A stretch of DNA of 8,975 bases, from contig CALCBQ010000235.1 in the NCBI GenBank assembly GCA_937897215.1, forward strand, positions 1-8,975. Direction: 5' to 3'. Below, piece by piece: positions 7,136 through 8,975 of the stretch (positions are counted from its first letter, which is position 1; each line of letters starts with the position of its first letter). The DNA is from an uncultured Clostridia bacterium. GTDB lineage: Bacteria; Bacillota; Clostridia; Oscillospirales; Acutalibacteraceae. The notes beneath the pieces are model-generated. The model ran no database searches. It was not told where the DNA came from and saw nothing but the letters and a program-made list of their open reading frames with translations. The translations under genes were made by a program, and so were the position numbers.

Positions 7136-8428
7136 TTATTTTAATTTATAGAGTTTTGAGCCGTGAGTATTTATTGTGCAAGTAAATTTGTTTTTTACTG
7201 TTTCAATGTCAGATTTTGCCCACAAATCGCGGAGTATGTATTCGCCTTTTAAGTTAATTTTTTCTAAATCAACTACGATTTCAGCATCTTCATCTGACAC
7301 ATTGAATACAGCAATAAGTGGTTTATTATCTGAAGATATAGCAGTCCAGATAATAGTATTTTCATCACGATATACCTGTTTGCCATCGCGAGAATTCTGG
7401 TTGACAGCAATAACTTCTCCATTAGTCATAAGTGAAAGAGTCCACTCGTCGTTGTTTCTCATTTCTCCGCCAAACATTAAAGGAGAACGGAATATTGACC
7501 ACAATGTCATAAGTGTAATCTGTTCATCTTTTGTAAACTGAGTATATCTGTCTTGCGGACCGTGGCAAGTGCCGTTTCTTGAAATATTACCAAGTGGCAA
7601 CATATCACAATCAGGCCAACAGCCCTCTTTTACATAAGGAGCCCATTTTTCGCACTTATCGAACATCTCGTAAAGTTTGTCCCACCAGTCCCAAAAATCG
7701 CCTGTAAGACGCCACATATTAGCATATTCGCATAAATGGTCGGCAACTGACAACTCGGCAGGTCCTGGCGAAAGACTTAAAACTATATCTCGACCTGTTT
7801 TATCAATCGCCTTTCGAATCATTTCAACTTCTTCGCGAGCTGAATATGGGTTGTCCCATTTACGAAATTCTGTAACTGCTATGTCATCTACTTTAACAAA
7901 GTCAATGCCCCATTTTGCGTACATATCAAAAATACTATCATAATATGCTTGTGCGCCTTCACAAGTGTACATACCATACATATCTGTATTCCAAGGGCAA
8001 ACAGAAAAATGATGCGCAACCTGACGGGCAGTTTTGTCGCTACCTAAAATTTTTGTATTCTGATGTACTGCCTGACGAGGAATACCACGCATAATATGAA
8101 TACCAAATTTAAGCCCCATAGCGTGAATTTTATCAGCAATAGGTTTAAAGCCCTGTCCATTTGCAGATGATGGAAAACGATTTTCTGCAGGGATAAGACG
8201 AGAATACTCATCCATACAAAGTTCTGTGAAATTGTTGTAATCGTTATTCTTGGCTTTTGGCTCGTACCATTGAATATCACAAACTACATATTGCCAACCG
8301 TAATCTTTAAGATATTTTGCCATATATTCTGCATTACCAAGCAACTGTTCTTCATTAACGGCTGCACCGTAACAATCCCAACTGTTCCACCCCATTGGAG
8401 GAGTTTTTGCAAATTTATTTTTATTCAT
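7136..8428 (-). CDS. Glycoside hydrolase family 27 enzyme (alpha-galactosidase-like)
   Basis: This is a 430-aa retaining glycosidase with a (beta/alpha)8 barrel (about 5-340) and a C-terminal beta-sandwich (about 345-430). Family marks are PPMGWNSWDCYG (10-21), VKVDD with the likely nucleophile D181, WRLTGD with the likely acid/base D244, WPDCDML (271-277) and EVIAVNQNS (338-346). There is no signal peptide, so it should act on imported oligosaccharides in the cytoplasm. Compared with plant alpha-galactosidases as I recall them, the DD pair that binds the sugar is D51-I52, the CEWG loop is SPGP (220-223), and roughly 30 extra residues lie around 111-160. The substrate may therefore not be plain alpha-galactose; a related sugar such as beta-L-arabinopyranose is possible. 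AAGGGG overlaps the stop codon of the preceding gene, 10 bp upstream, suggesting coupled translation. No transporter or sugar regulator gene is in view. Confidence 0.88.
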   Translation of the reverse strand: MNKNKFAKTPPMGWNSWDCYGAAVNEEQLLGNAEYMAKYLKDYGWQYVVCDIQWYEPKAKNNDYNNFTELCMDEYSRLIPAENRFPSSANGQGFKPIADKIHAMGLKFGIHIMRGIPRQAVHQNTKILGSDKTARQVAHHFSVCPWNTDMYGMYTCEGAQAYYDSIFDMYAKWGIDFVKVDDIAVTEFRKWDNPYSAREEVEMIRKAIDKTGRDIVLSLSPGPAELSVADHLCEYANMWRLTGDFWDWWDKLYEMFDKCEKWAPYVKEGCWPDCDMLPLGNISRNGTCHGPQDRYTQFTKDEQITLMTLWSIFRSPLMFGGEMRNNDEWTLSLMTNGEVIAVNQNSRDGKQVYRDENTIIWTAISSDNKPLIAVFNVSDEDAEIVVDLEKINLKGEYILRDLWAKSDIETVKNKFTCTINTHGSKLYKLK

Positions 8429-8434
8429 TGCAAT

Positions 8435-8440
8435 CCCCTT
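8435..8440 (-). promoter_or_regulatory. Ribosome binding site of the GH27 gene
   Basis: AAGGGG on the minus strand is 6 nt before the ATG at 8428. It overlaps the TAA stop of the preceding gene by two bases, which ties initiation here to termination upstream. Confidence 0.7.
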
Positions 8441-8777
8441 AATCTGTAATTATGCTCTTTTTCTTACCGTTTCTATTTCGTGGATACTCACGAATTCTGG
8501 TAATATATTCACAATTAACTATATCACACTGACCATTACTATTTTCAACTTCAAGCCAACCCTCATTACACGATTTAATTGTGCCTGTTATCTGAGAAGA
8601 AGATGTGCAAGTGTAAATCAAACATTCTTTGCCGATGTAATTTTTAATCATTTCAGTCATATTCACTTTCCCCTTTTTTGAACGCAAGTGCTTACGGACT
8701 ACATTAAGATTATTTGAACGGATTTGCATAGTAATAATAATGAACAAAACCAAATAAATTATCCACATTGAATCCAT
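8439..8777 (-). CDS. Small membrane-anchored protein with Sm-like (LSm) C-terminal domain
   Basis: This 112-aa protein has unknown function. Residues 4-19 are a short hydrophobic membrane segment (WIIYLVLFIII). A strongly basic stretch (R20 to K37) follows, so the C-terminal domain should face the cytoplasm. Residues 44-98 look like a small beta-barrel: YIGKECLIYT, ITGTIKSCNEGWLEVEN, then IVNCEYITRIREYP. The G-x-I...W-L-x-V and final YITRI strands recall Sm/LSm folds and the small clostridial DUF6897-type proteins; this is pattern similarity only. The tail is basic (RNRNGKKK). I start at the ATG at 8777 because GGAGGTG lies 6 nt upstream. A longer frame from TTG at 8792 would place that site inside the gene. 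It is the first gene of the operon, 10 bp before the GH27 gene. A second possible start exists at M40 (8660). Confidence 0.8.
   Translation of the reverse strand: MDSMWIIYLVLFIIITMQIRSNNLNVVRKHLRSKKGKVNMTEMIKNYIGKECLIYTCTSSSQITGTIKSCNEGWLEVENSNGQCDIVNCEYITRIREYPRNRNGKKKSIITD
8670..8675 (-). promoter_or_regulatory. Possible internal ribosome binding site in the Sm-like gene
   Basis: AAGGGG on the minus strand is 9 nt before the in-frame ATG of codon 40 (8658-8660). Initiation there would give a 73-aa soluble protein consisting only of the Sm-like domain and lacking the membrane segment. Confidence 0.4.
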
Positions 8778-8783
8778 AAAATG

Positions 8784-8790
8784 CACCTCC
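8784..8790 (-). promoter_or_regulatory. Ribosome binding site of the Sm-like gene
   Basis: GGAGGTG on the minus strand is 6 nt before the ATG at 8777. It is a near-perfect match to the anti-16S consensus and fixes the start of the gene. Confidence 0.85.
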
Positions 8791-8805
8791 AAAATTATTT
8801 ATTTT

Positions 8806-8834
8806 ATTTTATCATTTTAATAAAAAAAAGTAAA
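8806..8834 (-). promoter_or_regulatory. Promoter of the Sm-like / GH27 / addB / addA operon
   Basis: On the minus strand there is a -35 box TTTACT (8829-8834), a 17-nt spacer with a T-run, and a -10 box TAAAAT (8806-8811) preceded by TGA, which forms an extended -10. Transcription should start near 8799, leaving a short leader of about 22 nt. No further promoter is obvious in the short gaps before the GH27 gene and addB, so this is the likely source of transcription for all four genes. Confidence 0.7.
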
Positions 8835-8888
8835 CTAATATAGGAGTAATTTTGCGGACAGAAAATTGAAAAACATTGAAAAAAGTTC

Positions 8889-8917
8889 TTGACATTATAT
8901 TTCTTTTATGATAATAT
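8889..8917 (+). promoter_or_regulatory. Promoter of tRNA-Ser
   Basis: A perfect -35 box TTGACA (8889-8894) is followed by an AT-rich -10 region. The possible hexamers are GATAAT (8910-8915, 15-nt spacer) and TAATAT (8912-8917, 17-nt spacer). Transcription would begin about 10 nt before the tRNA. A-tracts at 8862-8884, directly upstream of the -35, resemble an UP element, which suits a strongly expressed stable RNA. Confidence 0.7.
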
Positions 8918-8932
8918 ATACAAGCCCAATAC

Positions 8933-8975
8933 GGAGAGATACCGAAGTGGTTATAACGGAACGGTCTTGAAAACC
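8933..8975 (+). tRNA. tRNA-Ser(UGA), 5' half (cut off by window edge)
   Basis: The sequence opens with an acceptor strand GGAGAGA, then TA, a D arm with CCG/CGG stem and the AGTGGTTA-type loop, and an anticodon arm ACGGT-CTTGAAA-ACC. The loop places TGA at positions 34-36 after the invariant T33, so it reads UCA serine codons. The GGAGAGAT-CCGAAGTGG opening is typical of bacterial tRNA-Ser. The rest of the anticodon stem, the long variable arm, the T arm and the 3' acceptor strand lie beyond the window. It is divergent from the protein-coding operon. Confidence 0.93.

Noticed and set aside
8439..8792. Longer form of the Sm-like gene starting at TTG 8792
   Set aside because: The GGAGGTG ribosome binding site would fall inside codons 2-3 of that frame, and it sits at ideal distance from the ATG at 8777, so the shorter form is preferred.
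1..8975. CRISPR array, insertion sequence, phage or toxin-antitoxin system
   Set aside because: No regularly spaced repeats, transposase, integrase or recognisable defence or toxin gene was found on either strand. AddAB can degrade phage DNA but is ordinary housekeeping repair machinery.

Overview
The window looks like a piece of a low-GC Gram-positive chromosome, most likely an anaerobic clostridial Firmicute of the Ruminococcaceae/Oscillospirales kind. The grounds are the AT-rich sequence, strong GGAGG-type ribosome binding sites, sigma-A-like promoters with TGn-extended -10 boxes, AddAB (the usual Firmicutes recombination nuclease) and a GC-rich double-hairpin intergenic element of a style I associate with gut Clostridia. 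The taxonomic call is inference; there is no 16S gene in the window.

Layout, right to left. All protein genes are on the minus strand. A tRNA-Ser(UGA) starts at 8933 on the plus strand and runs off the right edge. It diverges from an apparent operon driven by a promoter at 8806-8834. The order of that operon is: a 112-aa protein with one membrane segment and an Sm-like C-terminal domain (8439-8777); a family GH27 glycoside hydrolase (7136-8428); a 59-bp gap filled by a palindromic repeat; addB (3747-7076, TTG start); and addA (233-3769), which overlaps addB by 23 bp. The gene for zinc-ribbon ribosomal protein L31 (rpmE, cut by the left edge) follows with its own promoter just beyond the addA stop. 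I see no convincing rho-independent terminator between any of these genes.

How the genes work together. AddA and AddB form one helicase-nuclease that processes double-strand breaks for RecA-dependent repair. All helicase motifs of AddA, both nuclease sites and the four cluster cysteines of AddB are present, so the complex should be active. The GH27 enzyme is cytoplasmic and has no evident functional link to DNA repair, so its position in the operon may simply be chance. No stretch over 300 bp lacks a gene. The gaps (152-232, 7077-7135, 8429-8438, 8778-8932) are explained by promoters, ribosome binding sites and the repeat.

I did not find a wholly new system. The points most worth a second look are the unusual substrate-pocket residues of the GH27 enzyme, a possible second start inside the Sm-like gene, the repeat that forms the addB leader and supplies its ribosome binding site, and two dyads around the rpmE start.
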